This document shows positions 9,005-20,143 of a stretch of 64,000 nt of DNA, in pieces. The stretch is from Paraburkholderia podalyriae. Lineage in GTDB: Bacteria > Pseudomonadota > Gammaproteobacteria > Burkholderiales > Burkholderiaceae. The notes under the pieces were generated by a model that saw nothing but the letters and a program-made list of their open reading frames with translations, was not told where the DNA came from and did not search any database. The stretch is taken from contig NZ_VZQQ01000009.1 of the NCBI RefSeq assembly GCF_014397785.1, positions 186,001-250,000 on the forward strand. Direction: 5' to 3'. The position numbers and the translations under genes are program-made. Each line of letters opens with the position of its first letter. The first letter of the stretch is position 1.

Positions 9005-10030
9005 CTACGCGCTGTCGCGCGCAATCACCGTGAAATCGATCTTCACCGCTTTCCGGCGATGCGCATCACCTGCTTCGCGGTCGGCGAGTGCCGCGAGCAG
9101 CATTTCGCCGGCACGCACGCCGATGCCGTAAGCGTCGACCGACACCGTCGTGATGCTCGGCTGACAGCACCACGACACCTCGAAGTTGCCGAACCCGGCG
9201 ACCGCGATGTCGCCCGGCACCGACAGCCCGCGCCGGTGACACTCCATGATCGCGCCGAACGCCGACATGTCGCTCACGCACATCACGGCCTCGGTATCGG
9301 GCCACGTGTCGAGCAATGCGCCGATCGCCGGCGCGCCGTGGCTCATCGTGATCGGCGAATCGCCGAGCCGGATCACGCGCGGCTCGCCAAGGCCCAGCGC
9401 CCTGATTTCGGCGACGTAGCCGCGCATCCGGTCGTGCCCGCGCCGGTCGCGCTCGCTCGCGCCAGCGATAAAACCCATCCGCCGATAACCGCGCTCGTGC
9501 AGATGCCGGACCATCGCGCGCGCCGCCGCCGAGTTCGAAAAGCCGACGACCGTATCGATCGGATCGCTGGGTAGATCCCACATCTCGACGACCGGAATGC
9601 CGGCGCGCTGCAACAGCATGCGTGTCGCTTCGGTGTGCCGGCCGCCCGTCAACGCGACGCAGCGCGGCTGGTGACGCAGCATCGAGCGCACCAGCAGTTC
9701 TTCCTGTTCCAGACGGTAGTCCGTGTCGCCGAGCAGCAGTTGCAGACCGTGCGGGCCCAGTGCGGCGTTCAGGCCGCGCACGGTGTCGGAAAAGTTCGAG
9801 CTGGACAGCGACGGCACCAGCACCGCGACGAACTCCGAGCGTCCCGACGACAGCGCGCCCGCCGCTGCATCGGCGACGTAGCCGAGTTCGTCGATGATCT
9901 TCTGCACGCGTTCGCGGGTTGCCTGCGACACGTTGCGGCCCGCGAGCACGCGCGACACGGTCATCTTCGAGACGCCCGCGCGTTCGGCGACATCGGACAT
10001 GCGGGGCGGGACTGGCGGCCTGGACGTCAT
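9005..10030 (-). CDS. LacI-family transcriptional regulator, probable xylose-pathway repressor
   Basis: This 341-residue LacI protein has the helix-turn-helix MSDVAERAGVSKMTVSRVLAGRNVSQATRERVQKIIDELGYVAD at about residues 11-55, then a periplasmic-binding-like effector domain with LVPSLSSSNFSDTVRGLN and VMCVSDMSAFGAIMECHRRGLSVPGDIAVAGFG. The start at 10030 gives a short leader before the helix-turn-helix; ATG 10000 is a possible alternative. It is 137 bases after xylC, between the two halves of the xylose pathway on the same strand. A pentose, lactone or xylonate effector is inference from that position. The GntR/GguR-like effector fold suggests sugar acids are also possible. Confidence 0.9.
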   Translation of the reverse strand: MTSRPPVPPRMSDVAERAGVSKMTVSRVLAGRNVSQATRERVQKIIDELGYVADAAAGALSSGRSEFVAVLVPSLSSSNFSDTVRGLNAALGPHGLQLLLGDTDYRLEQEELLVRSMLRHQPRCVALTGGRHTEATRMLLQRAGIPVVEMWDLPSDPIDTVVGFSNSAAARAMVRHLHERGYRRMGFIAGASERDRRGHDRMRGYVAEIRALGLGEPRVIRLGDSPITMSHGAPAIGALLDTWPDTEAVMCVSDMSAFGAIMECHRRGLSVPGDIAVAGFGNFEVSWCCQPSITTVSVDAYGIGVRAGEMLLAALADREAGDAHRRKAVKIDFTVIARDSA

Positions 10031-10128
10031 GATAGGAATCGGGGCAAATGCGCGAAAGTCGCGGAACGCACATGATAGCGGGCGGCTCCTTTCGGAGCGA
10101 CCAGGCAACGTCAGGGTTGCGTTTGCGG

Positions 10129-10166
10129 CCGGTCTTGTCGCTGGGTTTTGTCGCTGGGTTTTGTCG
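10129..10166. repeat. 13-base tandem repeat in the xylC-lacI gap
   Basis: The unit CTGGGTTTTGTCG is present twice in tandem (10141-10153 and 10154-10166), preceded by a degenerate partial copy at 10129-10140. It begins one base after the xylC stop codon region and may be replication slippage. Confidence 0.6.
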
Positions 10167-10167
10167 T

Positions 10168-11052
10168 TTAGCGCTCGAAACCCACCGTGCAGCGAGCCTG
10201 AGCCTGCCCCGCCACCGGCGCGCGAAACGAGAACAGCCCGCCCGCCTGCGGCTGATGCTGCCGCTCGACCGCCGTCAGTCCCTTCCATGCGGTCGACACA
10301 TAGACGGTTTGCAGATCGTCGCCGCCGAACGCGAGCTTCGTCACGTTCGCGCACGGCAACGGCACCTGATCGACCAGCTCGCCCGCCGGCGAGTAACGCT
10401 CGATCCGCCAGCCGCCGAACAGCGCGATCCACACGAAGCCGTCGGCATCGACCGCCATGCCGTCAGGGTGGCCGTCGCCCGAGATCGCGGCGAAGATGCG
10501 CTTGCCCGACAGCGTGCCGTCCGCGGCGACGTCGAACGCGTAGACCACCCGCCGCATCGTGTCGTTGTGATACAGGGTGCGGCCGTCCGGGCTCATCGCC
10601 GGGCCGTTCGTGATCACGTAGTCGTCGTCCTGCCCGATCGCCGCGCCTTGCTCGTTCACGCGATACAGCGTGCCGCTCGGCGCCTCTTCCCCATCATCCA
10701 TCGAGCCGAACCACAGGCGTCCCTGTGCATCGACGAAACCGTCGTTGAGGCGGTTGCCCGGCAGCTGCGGTTCGACGTCGATGAGCTTGCTGAACTCCCC
10801 GCTCGCCGGATCGAACCGATGCAAGCCGGATGGCAGCCCGCACACGAACGTGCGGTCCGCGAGCGGCGCCAGAAAACCGGGCTGGTCGGGCGCCTGCCAC
10901 GTCCGCTGCTCGCCTGTCGCGACGGACAGCCGATGAATCCGCCGCCCCTTGATATCGACGAAATACACGGCGTTTTCGGCGGCCTGCCACAGCGGCCCTT
11001 CGGCCAGTTCAGCGCCGAGCGCCCATACGCACACAGGGACCGGCATGCTCAT
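10168..11052 (-). CDS. xylC: SMP-30/gluconolactonase-family sugar lactonase, probable xylonolactonase
   Basis: The 294-residue six-bladed beta-propeller has LGAELAEGPLWQAAENAVYFVDIKGRRIHRL, where the Glu of AEGP is a metal ligand, NRLNDGFVDAQGRLWFGSMDDGEE with the conserved Asn/Asp ligands, TNGPAMSPDGRTLYHNDT and HPDGMAVDADGFVWIALFGGWRIERYSP. The family hydrolyses sugar lactones using one divalent metal. Its ATG overlaps the xylose dehydrogenase stop (ATGA), so it most likely opens the xylonolactone made by that enzyme. Arabino- or gluconolactone could also be accepted. Confidence 0.88.
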   Translation of the reverse strand: MSMPVPVCVWALGAELAEGPLWQAAENAVYFVDIKGRRIHRLSVATGEQRTWQAPDQPGFLAPLADRTFVCGLPSGLHRFDPASGEFSKLIDVEPQLPGNRLNDGFVDAQGRLWFGSMDDGEEAPSGTLYRVNEQGAAIGQDDDYVITNGPAMSPDGRTLYHNDTMRRVVYAFDVAADGTLSGKRIFAAISGDGHPDGMAVDADGFVWIALFGGWRIERYSPAGELVDQVPLPCANVTKLAFGGDDLQTVYVSTAWKGLTAVERQHQPQAGGLFSFRAPVAGQAQARCTVGFER

Positions 11053-11816
11053 TCTCCGTACCACCCTGCGTCGACGAAGTAATCGCGGCCGGAGCAGCGC
11101 GACGCGTCGTCGGACGCGAGAAACAGCGCCATGCGCGCGACGTGCTCGGGCTCGATGCGCAGTTGCAGACACTGACTCGCGACGACCTTCGCTTCGCTCT
11201 CCGCCGATTGCCACAGCTGCATCTGCCGCGGCGTCTTCACCGCGCCGGGGATGATGCAGTTCACGCGAATGCCCGCGCCGCCGAGATCGCGCGCGAGACC
11301 GCGCGTGAGCCCTTCGATGCCGGCTTTCGCGGTCATATAGATCGCGAGGTTCGGCAGCGCGACATGCCACGACACCGAGCCCAGGTTCAGGATCACGCCG
11401 CGGCCCGCGCGACGCATGCCGCTTGCGGCGGCCTGCGCGCAGAAGAACTGGTGGCGCAGATTCACCGCGATACGGTCGTCCCAGTAGCTCGCGGTCAATT
11501 CGCCGATTTCGTGCCGGTCGTCGTTGCCGGCGTTGTTCACGAGCACGTCGATCGGGCCCGCCGCATCGACGATCGCGGCGAACGTGCTGTCGATCGCGTC
11601 GACACTTTTCAGGTCGCAGCGGCGGAACAGCGGCGGGTGCTTCGCGTGGCGAAGCGTTTCCTGCAGCGCGAGCGAATCGTGCTCGGCGACGTCGAGAAAG
11701 AACACGCGCGCGCCTTGCTGCGCGAAGGCTTCGACCATTGCGGCACCGATCCCACCGCCGCCGCCGGTCACGACGATCGTTTTGTCCGACAGGCTCGGAT
11801 AGATTGCGTACGACAT
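11049..11816 (-). CDS. xylB: D-xylose dehydrogenase (short-chain dehydrogenase family)
   Basis: This 255-residue SDR has the cofactor motif TGGGGGIG (residues 17-24), NNAG at 94-97, catalytic Ser147/Ser149, Tyr160 and Lys164 (YMTAK). The N-terminal AIYPSL, the VNNAGNDDRHE stretch, the NLRH block and the LFLASDDASRCSGRDYFVDAGWYGE C-terminus match what I recall of Caulobacter XylB, the NAD-dependent D-xylose dehydrogenase that makes xylonolactone. ATG 11816 is preferred over GTG 11828. The gene is coupled to xylC and lies 90 bases after the GH3 glycosidase, which would release the xylose. Confidence 0.9.
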   Translation of the reverse strand: MSYAIYPSLSDKTIVVTGGGGGIGAAMVEAFAQQGARVFFLDVAEHDSLALQETLRHAKHPPLFRRCDLKSVDAIDSTFAAIVDAAGPIDVLVNNAGNDDRHEIGELTASYWDDRIAVNLRHQFFCAQAAASGMRRAGRGVILNLGSVSWHVALPNLAIYMTAKAGIEGLTRGLARDLGGAGIRVNCIIPGAVKTPRQMQLWQSAESEAKVVASQCLQLRIEPEHVARMALFLASDDASRCSGRDYFVDAGWYGE

Positions 11817-11906
11817 CAGATATTCCACTTATTACGAGTAGGACACACGCAGGGCGGCACGCGCCGCCCTGCCCCGCCGCTTACGCCACGCGCTTAGGCC
11901 ACGCGC

Positions 11907-14312
11907 TTAGGCCACAACCGCGACTTCGCTCAGCATGCGCCAGTCGCGCTCGAGCGTTCTCGTCGCGGAGCCCGCGACCGTCACGGTGCCGCCCAGATGA
12001 ATGTCGCGGCTCGAACTGCCGACCAGCAGATCGAAATCACCGGGCTCGACGATACGCTCTCCGCGCCCATCGGTGAAGTTCAGCATGTCGACCGGCAGCT
12101 TCACGTGCACACGCGCCGATGCACCGGCCGCGAGCGGCACGCGCGCGAACGCCTTCAGCTCGCGCACCGGCCGCGCGACCGACGCGTGCCGGTCGCGCAC
12201 GTAGATCTGCACGATCTCCGTGCCGTCGCGCGCGCCGGTGTTCTCGACCGTGAAGCTCAGCTCGACCGTGCCGTCTTCGATCGGCACCTCGCGGTGCACG
12301 AGCGCGAGATCGCCGTAACGGAACTGCGTATAGCCGAGGCCGAAACCGAACGGATAGCGGCAACCGAAATGGTATGCAACCGGCGTTCCCGCGCTCTTCA
12401 GACGATGGTTATACACGTACGGCACGGCGCCCGCACTCTTCGGCACCGACAGCGGCAGACGGCCGCTGAAATTGGCGCGGCCCACCAGCAGGTCGGCCAG
12501 CGCTTGCGCGCCGCGCTCACCCGGCGCGAACGCCATGATCTGCGCGGCGATGCGGTCTTCGAGACCGCCGAGATTGTACGGACGGCCGCCCGTCATCACG
12601 ACGACCGTCGGCGTGCCGCTGTCGACCACCGCTTCGAGCAAGGCCTGCTGCACGCCCGGCAGATCGAGGCTGTCGGTATCGGAGCCTTCGCCGACGGTGC
12701 CGGACTGGAACAGGCCCGCCAGATCGCCGACGAAGACGAGCGCCACGCCCGCTTGCCGCGCGGCATCGACCGCGGCCGCGATGCCGTTGGTGTCCTTGCT
12801 GATCAGTTCGTCGCAATGCGCGTCGCCGGTCAGATCAAGCGACACGTCGCCCGGGAACACCGGCGCACCCGCGCGGCGTTCCTTGATGATGTCGCAGCCC
12901 TGCGCGTGAATCACGCGCTTCTCGCCGAGCAACGCGCGCAGCGAGCGCAGCGGCGTCCCGATCGACGCGGTCGACTGCTCGCCGCTGTTGATCAGATGCA
13001 CGGGGAAGCTGTAGCCGGCGAGCAGCGCGAGCGGGTCGTCGGCAGTCGGGCCGATCACGGCGATCTTTTCGGCGCCGTTCGCGTCGAGCGGCAGCACGTC
13101 GCCTTCATTGCGCAACAGCACCGCCGATTCGAGCGCGACCTGATACGCGGTATCGCCCGCGGCCGCGCTCTTCACGTCGACGCGCTCGGGATCGACGTAC
13201 GGATTCTCGAACAGGCCGAGCTGGAATTTCACTCGCAGCACGCGCGAGACCGCGTTGTCGATCGTCGCTTCGTTGATCTCGTTGCGCTCCAGCGCTTCCT
13301 TCAGATGCACCGCGCACTCGTGGCCGGGCAACTCGACGTCGAGGCCGGAGTTGAACGCGAGGGCCGCAGCCGACGCGCTGTCGCGCGCCACCGCGTGGTG
13401 GCTGAACAGCAGGTCCACGCCAGCGTAATCGGCGACGACGAGGCCGTCGAAGCCCCACTTCTCACGCAGCGTGTCATGCAGCAGCGCGCGGTCTCCATGA
13501 CAGGGCACGCCGTCGACGTCGTGATAGGCAGGCATCACCGAGCCCGCGTTCGCAAGCTTCACGGCCATCTCGAACGGCAGCATGAACACGTCGTTCAGTT
13601 CGCGCGGGCCGACATGCACCGGCGCATGATTGCGGCCGCCTTCGCTCGCCGAATGACCGACGAAATGCTTGAGCGTCGCGAGCAGATCGCGCTGTTCGCC
13701 TTGCAGGCCCTTCACGTAATGACAAGCGAGCACGCCGACCAGATACGGGTCTTCGCCGAGCGTCTCTTCGGTGCGGCCCCAGCGCGGGTCGCGCGATACG
13801 TCGAGCACCGGCGCAAGCCCCTGGTGACAGCCGATCGAGCGCGCCTGCGCGCCGATGATCGTGCCCACTTCGCCGACTAGTCGCGGATTCCACGTCGCCG
13901 CATAGTTCAACGGCGACGGGAACAGCGTCGCGTCCTTGATCATCAGCCCCACGAGGCACTCCTCGTGCGACATCACCGGAATGCCGAGCCGCGTGTCTTC
14001 GACCATCTTGCGCTGCAACTCGTTGAGCGCGCGCACGCCTTCCTTCGGATCGACCGTGTGCGTGCCGAGCGGACGCGTGATCTGACCGAGGCCATGCTGC
14101 AGGATCTCGTCGACCGTGATCTGGTTGGCGCTCTGCGCGAAATCGATGCTACGCGCCTTATGCGCGCCATCGGCCGACAGCTTCAGCCAAGCGGCGTGAA
14201 GCTGCGCAATCTTTTCGTCGAGTGTCATGCGCGCGAGCAGGTCGGCCACGCGCTCTTCGACGGCTGCGGCTGGATTGCGGTAGAGCGGGACCTCACTTTG
14301 CCGAACCAACAT
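11907..14312 (-). CDS. Glycoside hydrolase family 3 protein (beta-xylosidase/beta-glucosidase)
   Basis: The 801-residue protein has an N-terminal GH3 barrel with the catalytic nucleophile Asp295 in GLVVADYAGVD, DVSRDPRWGRTEETLGEDPYLVG (residues 171-193) and KHFVGHSASEGGRNHAPVH (215-233). The C-terminal GH3 domain and a fibronectin-III-like domain (VELSFTVENTGARDGTEIVQIYVRD) follow. There is no signal peptide, so it is probably cytoplasmic and cleaves imported oligosaccharides. Placement between an ABC importer and xylose dehydrogenase favours beta-xylosidase activity, but GH3 sequence alone does not separate xylosidase from glucosidase. An AAGGAG-like box (GGAG) precedes the ATG. Confidence 0.92.
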   Translation of the reverse strand: MLVRQSEVPLYRNPAAAVEERVADLLARMTLDEKIAQLHAAWLKLSADGAHKARSIDFAQSANQITVDEILQHGLGQITRPLGTHTVDPKEGVRALNELQRKMVEDTRLGIPVMSHEECLVGLMIKDATLFPSPLNYAATWNPRLVGEVGTIIGAQARSIGCHQGLAPVLDVSRDPRWGRTEETLGEDPYLVGVLACHYVKGLQGEQRDLLATLKHFVGHSASEGGRNHAPVHVGPRELNDVFMLPFEMAVKLANAGSVMPAYHDVDGVPCHGDRALLHDTLREKWGFDGLVVADYAGVDLLFSHHAVARDSASAAALAFNSGLDVELPGHECAVHLKEALERNEINEATIDNAVSRVLRVKFQLGLFENPYVDPERVDVKSAAAGDTAYQVALESAVLLRNEGDVLPLDANGAEKIAVIGPTADDPLALLAGYSFPVHLINSGEQSTASIGTPLRSLRALLGEKRVIHAQGCDIIKERRAGAPVFPGDVSLDLTGDAHCDELISKDTNGIAAAVDAARQAGVALVFVGDLAGLFQSGTVGEGSDTDSLDLPGVQQALLEAVVDSGTPTVVVMTGGRPYNLGGLEDRIAAQIMAFAPGERGAQALADLLVGRANFSGRLPLSVPKSAGAVPYVYNHRLKSAGTPVAYHFGCRYPFGFGLGYTQFRYGDLALVHREVPIEDGTVELSFTVENTGARDGTEIVQIYVRDRHASVARPVRELKAFARVPLAAGASARVHVKLPVDMLNFTDGRGERIVEPGDFDLLVGSSSRDIHLGGTVTVAGSATRTLERDWRMLSEVAVVA

Positions 14313-14510
14313 CGAAAACTCCTTTTTTTATCCTGGTGTACGAAGCGCAAGAAGCGCCGACAAATCCGTTGTTTCTGACAGGCGTGCGGCAACGCGTTGC
14401 TTCAGCCCGGATGCCATCCCGTGTGTTTTCAGCCACCTTTCAGACGTTCGCAGTCCTGCTGATCGATCCAATGCGATCGCGCCTCGAAACTCGCCGCGAT
14501 CGCGAGCGAA

Positions 14511-15641
<1,131 letters not shown>

Positions 15642-15711
15642 ATCGTTTTGTGCGAAGTTCGGTGTGCGAGCCACTCTGGCCGGCACGATTCGAGGTGGTT
15701 TGCGACGCGGA

Positions 15712-16542
15712 TCAGCCCTTGAGCGAGCCAGCCATCATCCCCTTGATCACGCGCTCCTGACCGAACGCATAGCCAACGATCAGCGGCAACGACGTCAGCA
15801 CGAGGACAGCCAGCATCGACGGTATGTTCGACGCGTATTGCCCCATGAAGTCCCAGATCGCGAGCGGCAGCGTACGGTGTTCGGCCGTCGACGTGAGCAT
15901 GTACGCGAAGATGAACTCGTTCCACAGACCAATGCCGTTGAAGATCGCCACCGTGGCGAGCCCCGGTGCCGAAAGCGGGAAAAAGATACGCCAGAAGATG
16001 CGGAACGGACTGCAGCCGTCGAGCTGCGCCGCTTCTTCGAGCTCGCGTGGAATCTGGCGCATGAACTCGGTCAGGATGAAGATCGACACCGGCAGACTGA
16101 GGGCCACGTAAGGGCCGAGCAGCGCGAACGCGGTATCGTAAAGACCGAGGTTGCGCGTGAGCAGATAGATCGGCACGAGCGTCGCATGCAGCGGCACGAT
16201 CATGCCGGCGACCACGAGTCCGAAGAGCGTCTTGTTCAGCGTGAAGCACAAGCGCGCAAACGCGTAGGCCGCCATCGCACTGATGATGACGATCAGCAGC
16301 ACCGACACTCCCACCGTGAACACGCTGTTACGGAGATATGTGAAGAACGGCCCTTTCAGCACAGCCGCGTAGTTGCCCCCATACAGGTGGCTCGGCGGCG
16401 CCCACACGGAGGTCGCGAAGGTCTCTTCCTGGCTCTTGAAGCTCGAAGCGACCATGAAGATAAACGGGATCGTCGTCACAGCCAGCCAGATCAGTGCCAG
16501 CAGAGGAATCCCCACGGGGGGGAAGCGAAGTTTCTTGTTCAT
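15712..16542 (-). CDS. Sugar ABC transporter permease (MalG-type, CUT1)
   Basis: This 276-residue inner-membrane protein has six predicted helices and the cytoplasmic coupling motif [26 protein letters not shown] (the EAA loop) near residue 190, which docks on the ATPase. The N-terminal [19 protein letters not shown] is typical of the MalG half. Its ATG begins 3 bases after the stop of the partner permease, so the two are expressed as a pair. The likely cargo, from context, is xylooligosaccharide or a xyloside. Confidence 0.92.
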   Translation of the reverse strand: MNKKLRFPPVGIPLLALIWLAVTTIPFIFMVASSFKSQEETFATSVWAPPSHLYGGNYAAVLKGPFFTYLRNSVFTVGVSVLLIVIISAMAAYAFARLCFTLNKTLFGLVVAGMIVPLHATLVPIYLLTRNLGLYDTAFALLGPYVALSLPVSIFILTEFMRQIPRELEEAAQLDGCSPFRIFWRIFFPLSAPGLATVAIFNGIGLWNEFIFAYMLTSTAEHRTLPLAIWDFMGQYASNIPSMLAVLVLTSLPLIVGYAFGQERVIKGMMAGSLKG

Positions 16543-16545
16543 GGT

Positions 16546-17463
16546 TCAGACCTCGGTTGCATAACGGCGGGTGAAGTACATCGATACCGCCGCCACCGTG
16601 ATGACGATAAGGAACATCGCCGAGCCGATGGTGCTGCCGTACCCAAGCTGGAACGAACTGAACACCGTGCGATACATGTAAGTGGCCATCACCTCGGACG
16701 AGCCTTCGGGCCCGCCACCGGTCATCACGAACACGAGATCGAAGTAACGCAGCGATCCGAGCACGGACAGCAGCACAGCCGTGCGCACCGTGCCTTGCAG
16801 GTGCGGCAGCTTGATGCGCCAGAAAATGGTCCACTCGGAAGCGCCGTCGAGGAGCGCCGCCTCGTTGACCTCGGCCGGCATCGACGACAGGCCGGCGAGG
16901 AACAGGATCATGTAGAAAGGTGCGTTCTGCCAGATGATCACGGCGATGGTCGCGCCCAGCGAAAAATGCGGGTCGCCGAGCCAGTCCTTCGCGATGCCAT
17001 CAAGCCCGAATGCCTGCAGCGCGACATTGAGCGGACCGAAATTCGGATCGTAGATCTGCTTGAACAGCACGCCGATCGCCACGCTCGACATCAGCAGCGG
17101 CAGGAAATACAGAACCTTGAGTACGCGCGAGCCACGGCCGGCTTTTTCCAGCAGCACGGCGAGCGCGAGCGCGATCGGAAGCTGGATGATGATCGACGCG
17201 ACGGCAAGAATCACATTGTTCTTCAGCGATTGCCAGAACACCGCGTCGTGCGCGAGCCGCCCCCAGTTCGCCAGCCCGACATAACGGGCCGTGTTGCCGA
17301 GGCCATTCCAGTCGAGCAGCGACAGCCGCAGACTGGAGACGAGCGGATAAAGCAGGAACACAGCCAGCAGCAGCAGCGACGGCGCAAGAAACACAGCCGT
17401 GACGAGGGTTTGCGATGAGAATCTCAGCCGGCGTTCGGGTGTAGCGGAAAGTGCGATATTCAC
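16546..17463 (-). CDS. Sugar ABC transporter permease (MalF-type, CUT1)
   Basis: The 305-residue membrane protein starts at a GTG (17463); no ATG exists before the first helix. It has [32 protein letters not shown] at the N-terminus and the EAA loop [28 protein letters not shown] near residue 200. It forms the channel with the MalG-type partner that follows. The solute-binding protein gene lies 61 bases upstream. Confidence 0.92.
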   Translation of the reverse strand: MNIALSATPERRLRFSSQTLVTAVFLAPSLLLLAVFLLYPLVSSLRLSLLDWNGLGNTARYVGLANWGRLAHDAVFWQSLKNNVILAVASIIIQLPIALALAVLLEKAGRGSRVLKVLYFLPLLMSSVAIGVLFKQIYDPNFGPLNVALQAFGLDGIAKDWLGDPHFSLGATIAVIIWQNAPFYMILFLAGLSSMPAEVNEAALLDGASEWTIFWRIKLPHLQGTVRTAVLLSVLGSLRYFDLVFVMTGGGPEGSSEVMATYMYRTVFSSFQLGYGSTIGSAMFLIVITVAAVSMYFTRRYATEV

Positions 17464-17524
17464 GGGCTTGTATGCCGACCGGCACCTCGCGGTGCCGGTT
17501 CGACTTTTCTTTGGGACTGGGAGA

Positions 17525-18820
17525 TTAACCGCCCTTCTTCGAAGCGGCTTCCATTTGCTGCGCAGCAGCCTCAGGCGTCAGCGACAGACCGAACAGTTGC
17601 TGCGTCGTGTCCTTGTGCATTTCACCGAGGGCCGGCGGCAGTGCCTGGTCATACCAGAGCTGCACGCTCGGAGCCGCAGCAAGCAGTTTCTGCAGACGCT
17701 GCGTGAACGGATCGTCGATCTTGACGTTATTGACCGGCGGCAGCTTGTGGTCATTCGACGCGCGATCCTGCATCGCCTGGTCATCGGTCAGAGCCTGGAT
17801 CAGCTTGAACGCTGCTTCCGGCGTCTTGCACTCGGTCGAGATGCTCAGGAAGCCATCGCCAACCGTGCCGATCAGATCGCGCGGATCGCCCTTGCCACCC
17901 GGCACGCTCGGGAACGAGAAGAAATCGAGATCTTTCGAAAACGTGGGGTTTTCGTTCGCGATCGTCGAAGCTTCCCAGGCACCCATCAGCTCCATTGCAG
18001 CCTTGCCCGTGTACAGCAGACGGCGCGAAGCGCCCGAGTCGTAATCAAGGCCGTTGATGCCCGGTGCGAACGCGCCAGCCTTCACGAGTTCCTGAATGCG
18101 CTTGCCGGCTTCGACGAACGCCGGATCTTCGAAGCCCTTGCCCTTGCCCTCGATCGCGTCCTTCACGACTTGCGGACCACCGATACGGTCGACGAGGTAC
18201 ATGTAGTACATCGAACCGGTCCACTTGTTCTTGTTCGCGAGCGAGAACGCTGCAACGCCGTGCGACTTCAGCACCTCGACGACGTGCATCAGTTCATCCC
18301 ACGTCTTCGGCGGCGCGATGCCGTACTTGTTGAAGACTTCCTTGTTGTAGAAGATCACCGCGGCCGCTGCGTTTTCGGCAGCAACACCGTAGGTCTTGCC
18401 GTCGAAGGTCGTGACATTCCACGACGCTTGCATGAAGCGGCCGCGATACGCCGGGTCCTTGTCCAGGTACGGCGTGAGGTCGGCGATCTGGCCGGATTTC
18501 ACGTACTCGTGCAGGCCGCCGCCGCCCCAGTTTTCGAACACGCACGGCGGCTGATTCGCGCCGAAAGCGACCTTCAGCTTCGTCTTGTATGCCTCGTTCA
18601 GCACGTGCGAATTCTCGACCTTGTAGCCCGGGACCGCCTTTTCGAAGCGATCCGACGCGTCGCGAATGATCTTGCTCGACGACGTATTGGTCTGCTGGTC
18701 CCATACCGTGATCGTCCTGGATTCCGCCGCTACGGCGTTCGAGACAACCGCAGACATCGAAAATAGCAGCGCGGTGGCGCCGATGATGGACCGCGCTTTA
18801 AGCAAAGCCGGAAACGCCAT
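17525..18820 (-). CDS. Extracellular solute-binding protein of sugar ABC importer
   Basis: The 431-residue protein has a Sec signal peptide (hydrophobic [13 protein letters not shown] core, cleavage near AVAAES) and a family 1 solute-binding fold: [33 protein letters not shown], then the hinge region and [19 protein letters not shown]. It captures the sugar in the periplasm and delivers it to the two permeases. It is the first gene of the ABC-GH3-xylB-xylC-lacI string. Its promoter region holds two TAACGTTA palindromes and is shared with the divergent LacI gene at 19067. Confidence 0.92.
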   Translation of the reverse strand: MAFPALLKARSIIGATALLFSMSAVVSNAVAAESRTITVWDQQTNTSSSKIIRDASDRFEKAVPGYKVENSHVLNEAYKTKLKVAFGANQPPCVFENWGGGGLHEYVKSGQIADLTPYLDKDPAYRGRFMQASWNVTTFDGKTYGVAAENAAAAVIFYNKEVFNKYGIAPPKTWDELMHVVEVLKSHGVAAFSLANKNKWTGSMYYMYLVDRIGGPQVVKDAIEGKGKGFEDPAFVEAGKRIQELVKAGAFAPGINGLDYDSGASRRLLYTGKAAMELMGAWEASTIANENPTFSKDLDFFSFPSVPGGKGDPRDLIGTVGDGFLSISTECKTPEAAFKLIQALTDDQAMQDRASNDHKLPPVNNVKIDDPFTQRLQKLLAAAPSVQLWYDQALPPALGEMHKDTTQQLFGLSLTPEAAAQQMEAASKKGG

Positions 18821-18865
18821 GTGTGTGTCCCCTCTTCTGGATTTTTAAGAAACCGCCGAAATTGT

Positions 18866-18940
18866 TAACGTTATCCTTAACGTTAGTGAATGTTAGGACG
18901 GTGCATGAAGCAAGGCTATGGGGGATTTTACCTGGTCCCC
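18866..18940. promoter_or_regulatory. Divergent control region: two TAACGTTA palindromes and a TTTACCT-loop hairpin
   Basis: TAACGTTA occurs at 18866-18873 and 18878-18885, one helical turn apart. A 5-bp hairpin (GGGGA...TCCCC, 18921-18940) with TTTTACCT in its loop lies 25 bases beyond the 27-base block 18869-18895. The region sits between the solute-binding protein gene and the divergent LacI gene. It is the most likely operator for the regulator at 19067. A near copy of the whole arrangement is found at 20962-21033. Confidence 0.5.
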
Positions 18941-19066
18941 GCCAGCTGCGACGCAACTGCCGCATAGAACTGACTGATTATGGCAAAGCGGAAATATAAA
19001 GGGTTCTGCTAGAATAGCGACTACATAAACGGTATCGCTAACGTGACTAGCGAGTCCACCATTCAA

Positions 19067-20143
19067 ATGAGCTCTCGCATACCATCGACCCGCATGGCAA
19101 GGCAAACCCCCACGCTTGAGCACGTCGCCAAGCTTGCCGGGGTATCTCAGATGACCGCGTCGCGCGCCCTCAACGGCCGTCCCGGCGTGTCGCGCGAAAC
19201 CCGCGACGAAGTACTGAGAATCGCGTCGGACATCGGTTACGTCGTCAACCGCACCGCACAAAAACTGTCGGGTGGCCGCAACGGCATCATCGGCATCATC
19301 ACGCCGACACTCGACACGCAATTCTCCAGCGAGCTGATTCTGGGCGCGGGCCGCGCGGCGCGTGGCGCGGGCTGCGAGATGCTGGTCTACACGGTGTTCG
19401 ACGAAGACCGTCATACGCATCACGACCTGCTTGGGCTCATCCAGCAATTCTCCGACGGTATCCTCGCCATTCTGCCGCGCGAGTCGCTGTGCCTCGAAGC
19501 GCTCGCCACCGCGAAGGTGCCGGTCGTCGTCGTCGATCAGCGCGGCACGCTGACGGGCTTCCCGTCGGTGTCGGTCGACAACTACGGCGGCGCCTGTCTC
19601 GCGGTCGAGCACCTCGCGGAACTCGGCCACAAGCGCATCGCGTTTCTGGCCGGCGACGAAACGATCGAAGGCGTGCGCGACCGGCAACGCGGCTACCGCG
19701 ACACGCTGGCTCGCCTCGGCCTGCCGCGCGAAGACGCGCTGGTCGCCGCCGGCGACCTGTCGCAAATGATGGCGTTCGACGTCACCTTCGACCTGCTGAA
19801 TCTCGCCGACCCGCCCTCCGCCATCTTCACGGCCAACGACCAGAGCGCGTTCGGCGTGATCGCCGCTATCCGCGAAGCGGGCCTGCGCGTGCCGGACGAC
19901 ATCTCGGTGATCGGCTTCGACGACATCCCGATGTCCGAGCAGTTTCACCCGGCGCTCACTACGATCCGCCAGCCGTTCCAGCAAATGGCGCGCTCGGCGG
20001 TCAACACGCTGCTCGCGCAGATCGCCGGGATCGACGCCGCTTCGCAGCGCATCACGCTGCCGGCGGAACTGGTGGTGCGCGATTCCACTGGCCCAGTCCG
20101 CACCAGGCAGCGCCGCGGCCGTCACCAGATCGTTTCGACGTAA
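19067..20143 (+). CDS. LacI-family transcriptional regulator, divergent from the xylose ABC operon
   Basis: This 358-residue regulator has the helix-turn-helix [47 protein letters not shown] and a sugar-binding domain containing [37 protein letters not shown] and [27 protein letters not shown]. The start is uncertain: GTG 19043, ATG 19067 (chosen) or ATG 19094; none has a clear ribosome-binding site. It diverges from the ABC importer operon and probably controls it and itself. A weak GGTATCGCTAAC palindrome lies at about 19031. Its last 22 bases overlap the 3' end of the convergent PIN toxin gene. Confidence 0.88.
   Translation: MSSRIPSTRMARQTPTLEHVAKLAGVSQMTASRALNGRPGVSRETRDEVLRIASDIGYVVNRTAQKLSGGRNGIIGIITPTLDTQFSSELILGAGRAARGAGCEMLVYTVFDEDRHTHHDLLGLIQQFSDGILAILPRESLCLEALATAKVPVVVVDQRGTLTGFPSVSVDNYGGACLAVEHLAELGHKRIAFLAGDETIEGVRDRQRGYRDTLARLGLPREDALVAAGDLSQMMAFDVTFDLLNLADPPSAIFTANDQSAFGVIAAIREAGLRVPDDISVIGFDDIPMSEQFHPALTTIRQPFQQMARSAVNTLLAQIAGIDAASQRITLPAELVVRDSTGPVRTRQRRGRHQIVST

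Noticed and set aside
11997..13880. 627-codon open frame antisense to the GH3 gene
   Set aside because: Composition is that of a shadow (Arg/His/Ala) and the opposite strand carries the intact GH3 catalytic residues.
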